This document shows, piece after piece, positions 16,283 through 23,645 of a stretch of DNA of 26,999 nucleotides; position 1 is the first letter of the stretch; the number at the start of each line of letters is the position of its first letter. The translations under genes were made by a program, and so were the position numbers. The notes under the pieces are model-generated. The model saw only the letters and a list, made by a program, of their open reading frames with translations. It did no database searches and was not told where the DNA came from. This DNA comes from CAYSRC01 sp964433495 (GTDB lineage Bacteria > Bacillota > Clostridia > Oscillospirales > Ruminococcaceae): positions 1 through 26,999 of the forward strand of contig CAYSRC010000033.1 in NCBI GenBank assembly GCA_964433495.1, given 5' to 3'.

Positions 16283-16875
16283 GTTCTTCCCTCTCTGCAA
16301 AACGGCACAAAGACAAATTCCGACCCGCCGAAGGCGAGAGTATCCCCGTCCTGCATCTTTTTGGCGTCTGTAAGCGGCTCGCCGTTTACGCTCACCGCAC
16401 CCTCTCCGGGCATCGCGTAAAACTCGTTGCCCTTGGGATCATAGATGATTGAAAAGTGTCTGTCCCGCACAATCCTCGGGTCGTCAAACACGGCCAAATC
16501 CATATGCGCCGAGCGCCCGACAAAGTTTTTTGCGGCGTGCAGACGATAGTCGCGGCCCCGCTCGTTCCCCACGGTGCACACAAGCCAACCGACGACCGGC
16601 TTGCCGTGCTCGAGCGTCGAAAAATAGCTCACCGTCACCTCGCCGTCCGTCTCGAGTCCCGCAATCGTGATGTCGTCGTCCGCACCGCCGATTGCGACGG
16701 TCACATCATCGTCCGCTCCGACGGCAACGGTTACGTCGTCATCCGTCGCCGCGCCGCCCGTCATGCGCGCCCCCATAGCCTGCCGGGCCGTCACCGAAAG
16801 CCCTATCCCGCATATCGGGCAGGACGGCAGCGAGTCGTCATACCAATGCCCTCTCGGGCATCTCGTTACCCCCAT
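16255..16875 (-). CDS. Zinc-ribbon FHA protein with tandem acidic Thr-Val repeats
   Basis: 206 residues. N-terminal CPRGHWYD...CPIC zinc ribbon, then a striking repeat region (about 44-85): DDDVTVAVGA, DDDVTVAIGGA, DDDITIAG and DGEVTVSYF, placing Thr49, 59, 70 and 81 at about ten-residue spacing in an acidic context. FHA-like domain about 96-195 (FVGRSA, RDRHFS); the Ser usually before RxRH is Asp, so pThr binding may be weakened. The stop overlaps the next gene's start region (28 bases with the 16282 start, or ATGA with the 16258 start), indicating translational coupling with the VWA-FHA gene. It begins 14 bases after the PP2C gene. Likely a multi-site kinase substrate read by an FHA domain, its own or another's (inference). 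Confidence 0.88.
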   Translation of the reverse strand: MGVTRCPRGHWYDDSLPSCPICGIGLSVTARQAMGARMTGGAATDDDVTVAVGADDDVTVAIGGADDDITIAGLETDGEVTVSYFSTLEHGKPVVGWLVCTVGNERGRDYRLHAAKNFVGRSAHMDLAVFDDPRIVRDRHFSIIYDPKGNEFYAMPGEGAVSVNGEPLTDAKKMQDGDTLAFGGSEFVFVPFCREGRTWEHTEQGQ

Positions 16876-16889
16876 CTCTCAAGTCACCC

Positions 16890-17690
16890 CTATTTTACCA
16901 TCACCGCCACGGCGGAATAGTTGTCCATATTCTTGCCCTTCCCTGTGTCGAGGACACACCGTTCCATGCGCCCGAGCCACTCCTGCGCGGACCTCGCGCC
17001 GGTCAGCGCCGCCTGCATTTGGCGCTCGGTTATCAGCTCCCAAAAGCCGTCGCTGCACAGCAGAATCGCGTCGTTTTTATAGAGCTCGCGGGGTTTTGGA
17101 GCGATCTCATAGCGCGGCCCGTCCCACTCGATGCCGATCACGCGCAACAGCCTGTTTCGGTCCTCGTGACCCCTGATGTCCCTTTCCCGCAGCTGTCCCG
17201 AGGACACAAGCATCTGCGGCACGCTGTGGTCAAGCGTGTGAAAGGCATAGCGCCCGTTGTCGAAAAAGTAGATGCGCGAGTCCCCGATGTGTCCGTACCA
17301 CGCCGTTGCGTCTTTGATCATCACAAGCGAAAGGGTGGTCTTCATGACGCTCGTGTTGCCCAGTGCCTCCTGCTTAGCCATCACCCTTCTCTGCGCTTCG
17401 TCGAACATCTCGGCAAGCAGCTTTTCGGGGTTGTCCCCGCCCTTGGCGAACACCTCCGCGGACGCGGCGACCGCCGTTTTGGACGCCTCGTCCCCCTTGC
17501 CGTGTCCGCCGAGTCCGTCGGCCACAATAAAAAGGCCGTCGTTCTCCGTCTCAACCTTGCCGATGCTGTCCTCGTTCACCGGGCGGCCTGCGGGCTTTGA
17601 CACCGTCGCCGTGTCAAAGCCTCGTGCCGCCGGGCGCAAAACTTTTCTGTGCGGTTGTCCTAACCGCTTAAAGAGTTTTTTTAGCTTCAT
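16890..17690 (-). CDS. PP2C-family Ser/Thr phosphatase (soluble)
   Basis: 266 residues from the ATG at 17690, chosen because AGAGGGAG lies 5 bases upstream; a GTG at 17723 would add 11 residues but has no spaced site. Metal-binding PP2C motifs are present in order: RPVNEDS, VADGLGGHGKGD, GHIGDSRIYFF, LLCSDGFWELI and DNYSAV. No TM is predicted; the N-terminus is basic (MKLKKLFKRLGQ). PP2C enzymes remove phosphate from Ser/Thr using Mn2+ or Mg2+ and are the usual partners of Hanks-type kinases. It follows a 317-base gap, so transcription may be reset here, and is tightly linked to the two genes downstream. Confidence 0.93.
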   Translation of the reverse strand: MKLKKLFKRLGQPHRKVLRPAARGFDTATVSKPAGRPVNEDSIGKVETENDGLFIVADGLGGHGKGDEASKTAVAASAEVFAKGGDNPEKLLAEMFDEAQRRVMAKQEALGNTSVMKTTLSLVMIKDATAWYGHIGDSRIYFFDNGRYAFHTLDHSVPQMLVSSGQLRERDIRGHEDRNRLLRVIGIEWDGPRYEIAPKPRELYKNDAILLCSDGFWELITERQMQAALTGARSAQEWLGRMERCVLDTGKGKNMDNYSAVAVMVK

Positions 17691-18007
17691 TCCGACTCCC
17701 TCTAAGATGTTTTTCCCGCGCACCCCTTACACACGACCGTCGCTCTCAGAACGCCCCGCTTCGGCTGTACACTGTCTGCAAAAAACCATACGACCCGCTC
17801 CGCGAGGCTTCTGTCCTTTTTCAACCGTCGCATCACGGCTTCGATTTTGGTACCGCACAAGGCAGGGCGCCCGTGTTGCCCCGCTTGCCCGCGCGCCGCA
17901 AGCCGCACGCTTTGGACCTTTTTCGGCTGCGCCTCCCCGATGCTGTCGGCCCGTCACGGCCTTCAGAGCCGCCCTGTGCCGCCCGCGGTACTGCACGGTT
18001 CTATTCC
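17691..18007. other. Intergenic stretch without a convincing gene
   Basis: About 317 bases between the PASTA-like protein and the soluble PP2C. Open frames here (for example minus 17702-17908) lack a ribosome-binding site and recognisable features. I see no clear promoter or terminator. Confidence 0.5.
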
Positions 18008-19135
18008 TTATTGTGAGACAAACAGCACCACTTTGGACCCGCGCTCGATCTTCGCCCCCGCCTCGGGCACCGATGCCGTCACGCAGCCGGGCACGACCGG
18101 CAGGCTCGCGTCGCGCCTCATCACAACAAGCTCGGGCGCTATCCCCCGCTGCTCTAAGTATTCGCGCGCCTCCTCGGCATCCATGCCCGCCGTATTCGGC
18201 ATGACAAGCTGCTCGGGGAGGGGCTCGCACACGACAAGGCCCATCCCCTGTCCGTCGTCCTCGACCGAGGACACCGCTGTGTTGTCCCGCTCTTCATAAA
18301 TCACCCGCAGAACATAGGGGCACAGCTCTTCGCCGCCCTGCGAGCTCTTGAGATATCCCAGACGTATTGCGGACGCGACGCTCCCCCCTTCGGGTGCAAA
18401 CTCGTCCCGCGCAGTGAGCGCCTGCTCCCCTGCGGACATATCCATCTCTATTTTTTGCAGAAATTCCTCCTCGTCCAGCTTATTCTCACACGATGAATCC
18501 CTCGTCACGACCTCAAAACACAGGGCGCCGAGATAGTCCTCATCCCCCGGCACAAGCGGCCCGCGCTCGCTCCCCTTGTACTGTCCGATCACGAGGCCCT
18601 CTCTCAAAAATTCGCTGTAGACGTACTCGATATGTATCTCGTCCTCGCCGATACCAAACTGTCCCGCGAGCTCCGCCTCGACGTCGGCTATATCACAATA
18701 GAGCCAGTCGCGCGCCGAAAACACCGGAAGTCCCGAGCTGATGACGACCGAAATCGTCCCGTCATCTTCATTTCTCTCAATGCTGACGATCTCCCCCCTT
18801 GCCCCGTCCGACGGGACAAAGCCCGTCACGGTGTAGGGTATCCCAAGCTTTGCAAGCTCCGCGAGCGTGCCTGCCTCCTCCGTGTTCGTCGGGGCAGCAT
18901 CCTGCTCGGGCACGTCCCCGTCGTCCGCCCGACGGAACAGCTTGAACACACCCGCGGCCTCAAGGCCGACACAGACAAGGACAAGGACAACCGAAAGCAC
19001 GGCAAAGGCCCTTAGGATCGCATTTGCCGCCATGCCCTTCTGTTTTTTTTCAATGTGCTTCGCACCGCAATACGGACAGATTGTGTACCCCTTGTCAAAC
19101 TCTTTTCCGCACTTTTTGCAGACAGTTTTATCCAT
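18008..19135 (-). CDS. Zinc-ribbon, single-TM protein with PASTA-like extracellular repeats (no kinase domain)
   Basis: 375 residues. Cytosolic zinc ribbon (C6, C9, C20, C23), basic linker, TM about 38-60, then an extracellular part. The last 70 residues (MPNTAGMDAEEAREYLEQRG..., ending VVLFVSQ) fit one PASTA repeat; two or three more degenerate units seem to lie upstream (for example around GIPYTVTGF and LVIGQ). It looks like a PASTA receptor whose kinase domain is absent, so it could compete for or present cell-wall ligands to the two PASTA kinases (inference). GGAGAGG precedes the ATG and the start overlaps the PP2C stop by 8 bases, indicating translational coupling. Confidence 0.85.
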   Translation of the reverse strand: MDKTVCKKCGKEFDKGYTICPYCGAKHIEKKQKGMAANAILRAFAVLSVVLVLVCVGLEAAGVFKLFRRADDGDVPEQDAAPTNTEEAGTLAELAKLGIPYTVTGFVPSDGARGEIVSIERNEDDGTISVVISSGLPVFSARDWLYCDIADVEAELAGQFGIGEDEIHIEYVYSEFLREGLVIGQYKGSERGPLVPGDEDYLGALCFEVVTRDSSCENKLDEEEFLQKIEMDMSAGEQALTARDEFAPEGGSVASAIRLGYLKSSQGGEELCPYVLRVIYEERDNTAVSSVEDDGQGMGLVVCEPLPEQLVMPNTAGMDAEEAREYLEQRGIAPELVVMRRDASLPVVPGCVTASVPEAGAKIERGSKVVLFVSQ

Positions 19136-20060
19136 CTACGACCTCTCCTTCGCATCTGCACTTCATTATCACCGCCGAGGTGTTGTCCTGACTCCGCACT
19201 CTCTTTGCGGAAGCCTGTTTTGTAATCTCCTCCGCCCGTTCGTTCACTTCAAGGTTTTCCGTGTACGACAGAATGCGCGCGATATCGCTGTCGCTGAGCA
19301 GCTTGGTGACCCCGTCGCTGCACAGCATCACGGTGCTTCCCTCGCCCAGCACGAGCGGCGCTCTGTTTGCGTCTATATACGGCGCGTTGCCCATTCCGAC
19401 GTAGCTTATCAGCGCGTCTTTCCTCGGTTTGGCCTCCGCCTCGGCGCGGGTAATCATCCCTTTTTTTACCATGACGTCGAGCTGGAGCGCATAGTTGTGG
19501 TCGCGCGTGAGCATCCTGACAAGGCCCGATTCATACAGATATATCCGGCTGTCGCCCACGCTTACCCAATACAGTTCCCTTCCCCTGAGGCAGGCGGCGA
19601 TGAGGGTTGTGCCCGAGCCAAGCTTGTGCTTTTCCCCGCCGCCGAAAGCGGCCACCTCGCGGTCGAGCTGCTTAACACACCTCACAAGCTCGGACGGCAC
19701 ATCCGCCCACCCGGGTGTTCTCGTCATAAAATGCCGTATCATCGAGGTCACACAGTGCTCGCTCGCGCGCTCGCCGTGCGACATGCCGCCCATGCCGTCG
19801 CACACCACCGCCAGCACCGCCTCGCCCATGTCGGTTCTGAACACACAACTCCCGACTCTATCCTGTTGATACGGGCGTGTGCCCAGTATCGACGATATTC
19901 CCACAATCCCATCCCTTTGGGAGCGATTGTCAATAAGTACCGTCGTATTGTCATTCTCCTCCCCCGAGAGGGCCGTCCTGTTCAGACGCGGCGCAACCAG
20001 TGAAAAAACAACGAGATACACACACGCCGCCGCGCACAGGCAGCTCAACACCAGGCCCAT
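19128..20060 (-). CDS. Membrane-anchored PP2C-family Ser/Thr phosphatase
   Basis: 310 residues from the ATG at 20060, which has GGAAG 7 bases upstream; a TTG at 20111 would add 17 residues but its AAAGGA is about 12 bases away. An N-terminal TM (LSCLCAAACVYLVVFSLVA) anchors a cytosolic PP2C domain with motifs RPYQQDR, VVCDGMGGMSHGE, VSVGDSRIYLY, MLCSDGVTKLL and SQDNTSAVIM, all metal-binding Asp present. First gene of the island, downstream of the promoter at 20344-20372, and coupled to the next gene by an 8-base overlap. Likely opposes the membrane kinases (inference). Confidence 0.92.
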   Translation of the reverse strand: MGLVLSCLCAAACVYLVVFSLVAPRLNRTALSGEENDNTTVLIDNRSQRDGIVGISSILGTRPYQQDRVGSCVFRTDMGEAVLAVVCDGMGGMSHGERASEHCVTSMIRHFMTRTPGWADVPSELVRCVKQLDREVAAFGGGEKHKLGSGTTLIAACLRGRELYWVSVGDSRIYLYESGLVRMLTRDHNYALQLDVMVKKGMITRAEAEAKPRKDALISYVGMGNAPYIDANRAPLVLGEGSTVMLCSDGVTKLLSDSDIARILSYTENLEVNERAEEITKQASAKRVRSQDNTSAVIMKCRCEGEVVDG

Positions 20061-20343
20061 CTCGAAACTTCCGAACAGCGTGGGGTAAAGCTTAATTAAA
20101 CCGATTGCCAAAATGCTCTACTATCCTTTCAGTTTTGATAAGCAGGTCGATAAAAATGCATGTTCTTTACATGGGTATTTATCCAGAACCGCCGACGGGT
20201 TCGATATTGCCGCGCGCATCGTGCTCTGTTTTACCCACGTCAGATTCGCACTTTATATCGTTTATACATTTGAAAAAACGCCTAAGTGACAGCTGAACGA
20301 GCTTCGATTTTGTCTTTAATTTTAATTTAAACACCAAACATTC
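20061..20343 (-). other. Untranslated leader of the phosphosignalling island
   Basis: Between the likely transcription start (near 20337) and the first ATG lie roughly 275 bases. I see no terminator or riboswitch class I can name. A 17-codon TTG extension of the PP2C gene falls in 20061-20111. Confidence 0.45.
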
Positions 20344-20372
20344 CCTATAACAACTCAAATGTAAAAAGTCAA
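20344..20372 (-). promoter_or_regulatory. Vegetative-type promoter of the phosphosignalling island
   Basis: On the minus strand: TTGACT (20367-20372), a 17-base spacer and TATAGG (20344-20349) preceded by TG one base upstream (extended -10). It points at the membrane PP2C gene and lies back to back with the permease promoter. Confidence 0.65.
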
Positions 20373-20603
20373 CAAATTAGTGACAAAAAAACACATTTGC
20401 CGACAACCGCCAGCCCAAAAGTCCTGTTTTTGACGGAGTTCCGCCGGAAATCCCCGCGCCCTCTGCCTCCCGAGGATAAGACAACTTGCGGTTGTCCCGT
20501 CCTTTGCCCGGGGACGATCCGCTGCCCGAGTGCGGTGCCTGCCGCCCGAATGCAGCGAATATTTATTCATTGACATTTGCATAAAATTTTTTTAAAAACA
20601 GGC
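20373..20603. other. Region between divergent promoters, no gene seen
   Basis: Contains a small perfect hairpin GACAAC-ttgcg-GTTGTC (about 20481-20497). A minus frame at 20355-20582 has no ribosome-binding site and atypical composition, so it is not called. Confidence 0.4.
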
Positions 20604-20632
20604 TTGACGGCGTCGGCGGTTTCTGATATAAT
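20604..20632 (+). promoter_or_regulatory. Vegetative-type promoter of the uracil permease transcript
   Basis: TTGACG (20604-20609), 17-base spacer, TATAAT (20627-20632) with TG one base upstream (extended -10). Transcription should begin near 20639, about 24 bases before the leader-peptide start. Confidence 0.85.
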
Positions 20633-20662
20633 CTCTCGAGACACATGAAAGGGGCGAAGGCA

Positions 20663-20746
20663 ATGACGGCGGTTTTCGGGCACAGGTTGAAAAAACCTCG
20701 CAGGCCGCTGCTGTTGTTTCCTTTTATATTTGCTTTTGGTATCTGA
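20663..20746 (+). CDS. Leader peptide of a pyrBI-like attenuator
   Basis: 27 codons, ATG at 20663 with AAAGGGG 9 bases upstream and TGA at 20744-20746; an in-frame ATG at 20645 is too close to the transcription start to have its own site. It includes RLKKPRRPLLLFPFIFAF; its RLKK and Phe/Leu/Pro/Ile-rich part recall the E. coli pyrBI leader peptide (remembered as RLKKDAGLPFFFPLI). The second half is encoded by a U-rich tract (20711-20737, 18 of 27 are T), and a small hairpin AGGTT-gaaaa-AACCT lies at 20684-20698. The stop codon lies in the 5' arm of the terminator at 20740-20774, so a ribosome finishing the peptide would block the hairpin. Confidence 0.7.
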   Translation: MTAVFGHRLKKPRRPLLLFPFIFAFGI

Positions 20747-20784
20747 CCGATTCGTTCGGTCGGATATTTTTTTTGCCCAAAAGC
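20732..20784 (+). terminator. Intrinsic terminator (attenuator) in the permease leader
   Basis: Stem TATCTGACCGA / TCGGTCGGATA (about 20740-20766, TTCGT loop) followed by eight T (20767-20774). An outer pair GCTTTTGG (20732-20739) / CCAAAAGC (20777-20784) could extend it. It lies about 90 bases before the permease ATG, within the same transcript, which marks it as an attenuator rather than a gene-end terminator. Confidence 0.85.
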
Positions 20785-20863
20785 GGCGGCGTCCGCATCG
20801 CGCCGAGAAAAAGCGGCAAAAAGGCAAGCCCCCTTCGGCGGAAACAACAAGGGAGGAATTGTA

Positions 20864-22204
20864 ATGAAAGAAAACCAAAACCAACAGCCCGTCTACGACG
20901 CGCGGACGCTCGGGGTTCCCAAGATGCTGGTGCTCGGCATCCAGCACACCTTTGCGATGTTCGGCGCGACGATCCTTGTGCCGACGCTCACCGGGCTCAG
21001 CGTCTCGGCGACACTGCTCTTCGCGGGCCTCGGCACCCTGCTCTTTCACCTTGTGACGGGCGGCAGCGTGCCCGTCTTCCTCGGCTCGTCCTTCGCCTTC
21101 CTCGCGGGCTACTCCGCAATCGCGCCGAACGGCGAGCGCGAGCTGCTGCCCTACGCCTGCGCGGGCGTCGCGGCGGCGGGCCTTATGTACGTGCTGCTGT
21201 CGGCCCTCTTTAAGGTGTTCGGCGCAAAGCGGGTGATGCGGTTTTTCCCGCCGATCGTCACCGGGCCCATCATCATCGCAATCGGCCTGACCCTCTCGTC
21301 CACCGCGATAAGCAACTGCGCCGCCGACCCGCTCATCGCCGTCCTCGCCATCGCGGTGATCATCGTCGCAAATATATGGGGCCGCGGGATGGTCAAGATC
21401 ATCCCCATCCTCCTGGGCGTGGTCGTCTCCTATGTCGCGGCGGCGTTGACGGGCGGGGTCGACTTCTCGTCGGTCGCGGCGGCGCCCTGGATAGGCCTGC
21501 CCTTCGAGATGCAGGACACCGTCTTCGCAATCTTCGGCGAGGGCTTTGACGCCTCGCTGCTCATAAAGGCGATCATCACCATCGTGCCCATCTCGCTCGC
21601 GACCATGGTCGAGCACATCGGCGACGTGTGCGCGATAAGCTCGACCTGCGGAAAGGACTTCGTCAAGGAGCCCGGCCTCCACCGCACCCTGCTCGGCGAC
21701 GGCCTCGCGACGACGCTCGCCTCGCTGTTCGGCGCGCCCGCAAACACCACCTACGGCGAAAACACCGGCGTGCTCGCGCTCAGCCGCGTGTACGACCCCG
21801 GGGTCATCCGAATTGCCGCCGTCATCGCGATGCTGCTCTCGTTCAGCCCCAAGTTCTCGGCGCTCGTCGGCGCAATGCCCGTCGCGACAATCGGCGGCGT
21901 CTCGCTGGTGCTGTACGGCATGATATCGGCGGTCGGCGTGCGCAACGTTGTCGAAAACCGCGTCGACTTCACCAACAACCGCAACGTCATCATCGCGGCC
22001 ATCATCCTCGTGCTCGCAATCGGCATCAAGTTTGCAACCCCGTCCGGGTCGATTGACTTTGCGCTCGGCGAGGTCACCATAAGCCTGTCGGGCCTTGCCG
22101 TGGCATCGATTGTGGGCATCCTGCTCAACGCCGTCCTCCCCGGCAAGGACTATGAGTTCGGCGTCGACCTGCTCGGCGACACCTCGGTCAACTTCAAGGT
22201 GTGA
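20864..22204 (+). CDS. uraA: Uracil permease (NCS2 nucleobase:cation symporter)
   Basis: 446 residues, the usual length for the family. It imports uracil with H+ across the cytoplasmic membrane for pyrimidine salvage. Motifs of UraA/PyrP-type carriers are clear: LGIQHTFAMFGATILVPTL near the N-terminus, LGSSFAFLAGY, MVEHIGDV with a substrate-site Glu, GAPANTTYGENTGVLALSRV with the second Glu, and GGVSLVLYGMISAVGVRN. Many hydrophobic segments fit 14 TMs. The start at MKENQ has GGGAGG upstream. The gene is expressed from the promoter at 20604-20632 through a leader with an attenuator, so uptake is probably raised when UTP is low. Single-gene unit, ending before the hairpin at 22251-22288. Uracil rather than xanthine is favoured by the motif set. 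Confidence 0.92.
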   Translation: MKENQNQQPVYDARTLGVPKMLVLGIQHTFAMFGATILVPTLTGLSVSATLLFAGLGTLLFHLVTGGSVPVFLGSSFAFLAGYSAIAPNGERELLPYACAGVAAAGLMYVLLSALFKVFGAKRVMRFFPPIVTGPIIIAIGLTLSSTAISNCAADPLIAVLAIAVIIVANIWGRGMVKIIPILLGVVVSYVAAALTGGVDFSSVAAAPWIGLPFEMQDTVFAIFGEGFDASLLIKAIITIVPISLATMVEHIGDVCAISSTCGKDFVKEPGLHRTLLGDGLATTLASLFGAPANTTYGENTGVLALSRVYDPGVIRIAAVIAMLLSFSPKFSALVGAMPVATIGGVSLVLYGMISAVGVRNVVENRVDFTNNRNVIIAAIILVLAIGIKFATPSGSIDFALGEVTISLSGLAVASIVGILLNAVLPGKDYEFGVDLLGDTSVNFKV

Positions 22205-22250
22205 GCCCGCGCCCGAACAACAGGCGCACAAAGCGCAATACTGCAACCGT

Positions 22251-22288
22251 CGGGCGGGCGGAACACCCTTTCGTGTTCCGCCCGCCCG
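22251..22288. terminator. Strong hairpin between convergent units
   Basis: A perfect 16-base-pair stem, CGGGCGGGCGGAACAC / GTGTTCCGCCCGCCCG, with a 6-base loop, 46 bases after the permease stop. No long T run follows on either strand, so it may work as a bidirectional or RNA-stabilising end. Confidence 0.65.
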
Positions 22289-22647
22289 GCTTGTTAATAA
22301 GCCTTAAGTATTTTGTACCGCTTCAGCCGCTTGCCGAACGCTGCGTGCGGTCTCGGTTTTCGCCGTCCCACACGTCGCCGCGTAAATACCCCCTCGGACA
22401 GTCCGTCGTCACCGTCCGCAGGAATGCGGATGTCCTTTGCGCAACCTTCCTTTTCCTGTCGGGTTTCCCCTGACCTTTCTTTTGGCCTGTCCTCCCTCTC
22501 AAGTCCTCTCGTCTCTGTCGTTCGCGTCCGCCGTCCGAAAGCTGCCGACCGGGGCGTCGCGATCTCCCCCGTTAATACCCCCGTCGGCTTCCTGTGTGCC
22601 GCGTCCCGCAGCGTCGAACAACGCCTCTCCCCGCGCGAAGCGAGACC
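22289..22647. other. Stretch without a supported gene
   Basis: On the minus strand 22294-22647 is free of stops in the frame of the small gene upstream, but has no start codon or ribosome-binding site. It could be a decayed or read-through 3' extension, or chance in GC-rich DNA. Confidence 0.4.
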
Positions 22648-22878
22648 CTACTCCCGCCGCTCGCCCTTCTCACAGCACGGCCAGGTGCAGTACAGCCCGT
22701 TCGGGCTCTGCCAGATGCAGCCGCCGCAGGTCGGCATCGGGACGTACCGCCCGTTTTCGTCGTGGTGCGCCCCGATCCCGCCGCGGTCCGCTCTCCCATT
22801 AACAGGTTGTCCGCTCCCCCGTGATGCCGCGCCCCTTCTGCCGCCGGCAGGCCTACCCGCCGCTCTTGTTTTTAACAT
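22648..22878 (-). CDS. Small Cys-rich protein, unknown function
   Basis: 76 residues from the ATG at 22878, supported by AGGAGGG 5 bases upstream; a longer GTG form (23007) has no such site. The N-terminal half is low-complexity and Gly/Arg-rich. The C-terminal part, TCGGCIWQSPNGLYC and TWPCCEKGE, has five cysteines (CxxC, C, CC) and two Trp, suggesting a zinc knuckle. I do not recognise the family; similar short Cys proteins occur in clostridial prophages (recollection). It lies 143 bases downstream of the sigma-like regulator in the same direction, probably in one transcript. Confidence 0.6.
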   Translation of the reverse strand: MLKTRAAGRPAGGRRGAASRGSGQPVNGRADRGGIGAHHDENGRYVPMPTCGGCIWQSPNGLYCTWPCCEKGERRE

Positions 22879-23021
22879 AATTTCCCTCCTACGTTTTTTC
22901 TCATCCGTTTCGACCGTTAACCGTCTCTCACTTTCTCGGGCCTTCCGGCGGGCTTTGTCCGCAGCTTTATGCACCGCGGCGGCCGCCCCTTCGGAGCCGT
23001 CCCACACGCCGGGCAGGGACG

Positions 23022-23645
23022 CTATCCCTCACCCGACAGCGCCCGCCATCCGGCGCAGTCCGCAAGCCGGTCGAGCGCGCCGGCCTCAAGGCGCTTGGCG
23101 TGCTGCTCCGATATCCCCGCCTCAATCGCCGTCGACACCCAGCCGCGTCCCTCGCGGAACCGCAGCTCGAGCACCGTCCTCTCGAGCGGCAGGGTCGTGC
23201 AAAGGCACTCGTCCACCCGCTTTGCAACCGTCAGCTCGTTGTCGATCTGCCGCGCAATATCCGCCATCTCCCGCTCATAGCGCCGACACACCTCCTCTAT
23301 GCGCCTGACCTCTGTGTACGTCGGGTCGGACGGGTTGGGGTTTTGCACCCCCGGCCCCGGCTTAGGGGTGTTCCACCGCGCCTCCTCGATGAGCCCCCTT
23401 ATCGACTTAAGCCGCCTTTGCAGCCGGCGGCAGCGGTCGTCCGCCTCCCCCCAGCGGCGCAGCAGCCGCCTGCCCCGCGCCCGTCGCTCGCGTCTGTGCG
23501 CCCCCTCGGCGCCGCCGCCCTCGGCGCGGTAAAGCCTCTCGAGGTGCGCGAGCTCAAACCCCTCGTCGCCCCGGCGCCGCCCGCACTCGTGTATACCCCG
23601 CAGCGCATCCAGCTCGGCATAATCGTCATACCCCTCTGTCGTCAT
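23022..23645 (-). CDS. Phage-type sigma-like (region-4 HTH) transcription regulator
   Basis: 207 residues from the ATG at 23645, with GGGGGA 7 bases upstream. The same frame continues open to 23882, but that part is not protein-like and runs over the promoter. The body is highly charged and probably coiled-coil (RRLLRRWGEADDRCRRLQRRLKS is cut here to RRLLRRWGEADDRC). The C-terminus, about 150-200, reads LPLERTVLELRFREGRGW, then a helix-turn-helix like sigma-70 region 4. This layout resembles DUF1492/ArpU-like late regulators of prophages and ICEs. It is divergent from a Cro/CI repressor gene across an operator region, so it is probably the gene that repressor silences (inference). Confidence 0.7.
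   Translation of the reverse strand: MTTEGYDDYAELDALRGIHECGRRRGDEGFELAHLERLYRAEGGGAEGAHRRERRARGRRLLRRWGEADDRCRRLQRRLKSIRGLIEEARWNTPKPGPGVQNPNPSDPTYTEVRRIEEVCRRYEREMADIARQIDNELTVAKRVDECLCTTLPLERTVLELRFREGRGWVSTAIEAGISEQHAKRLEAGALDRLADCAGWRALSGEG

Noticed and set aside
17702..18230. Minus-strand frames in the 317-base gap between the PASTA-like and PP2C genes
   Set aside because: No ribosome-binding site; one frame is a shadow of the PASTA-like gene's 3' end.
20355..20582. 75-residue minus-strand frame between the divergent promoters
   Set aside because: No ribosome-binding site, overlaps the island promoter, and no recognisable features.
20636..20738. Purine or xanthine riboswitch in the permease leader
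   Set aside because: The conserved loop and junction sequences of these aptamers are absent, and a leader ORF plus terminator explains the segment better.
20567..22246. 559-residue open frame on the minus strand across the permease gene
   Set aside because: Antisense shadow of uraA in GC-rich DNA; composition (Asp/His/Arg repeats) is not protein-like and it has no ribosome-binding site.
22294..22647. 117-codon stop-free stretch directly after the TAG of the small Cys-rich gene, same frame
   Set aside because: No start codon or ribosome-binding site; read-through or decay is possible but cannot be told from chance in this GC-rich DNA.
22313..23308. 331-residue plus-strand open frame
   Set aside because: Low-complexity Ser/Pro/Arg translation with no ribosome-binding site, overlapping the better-supported minus-strand genes.
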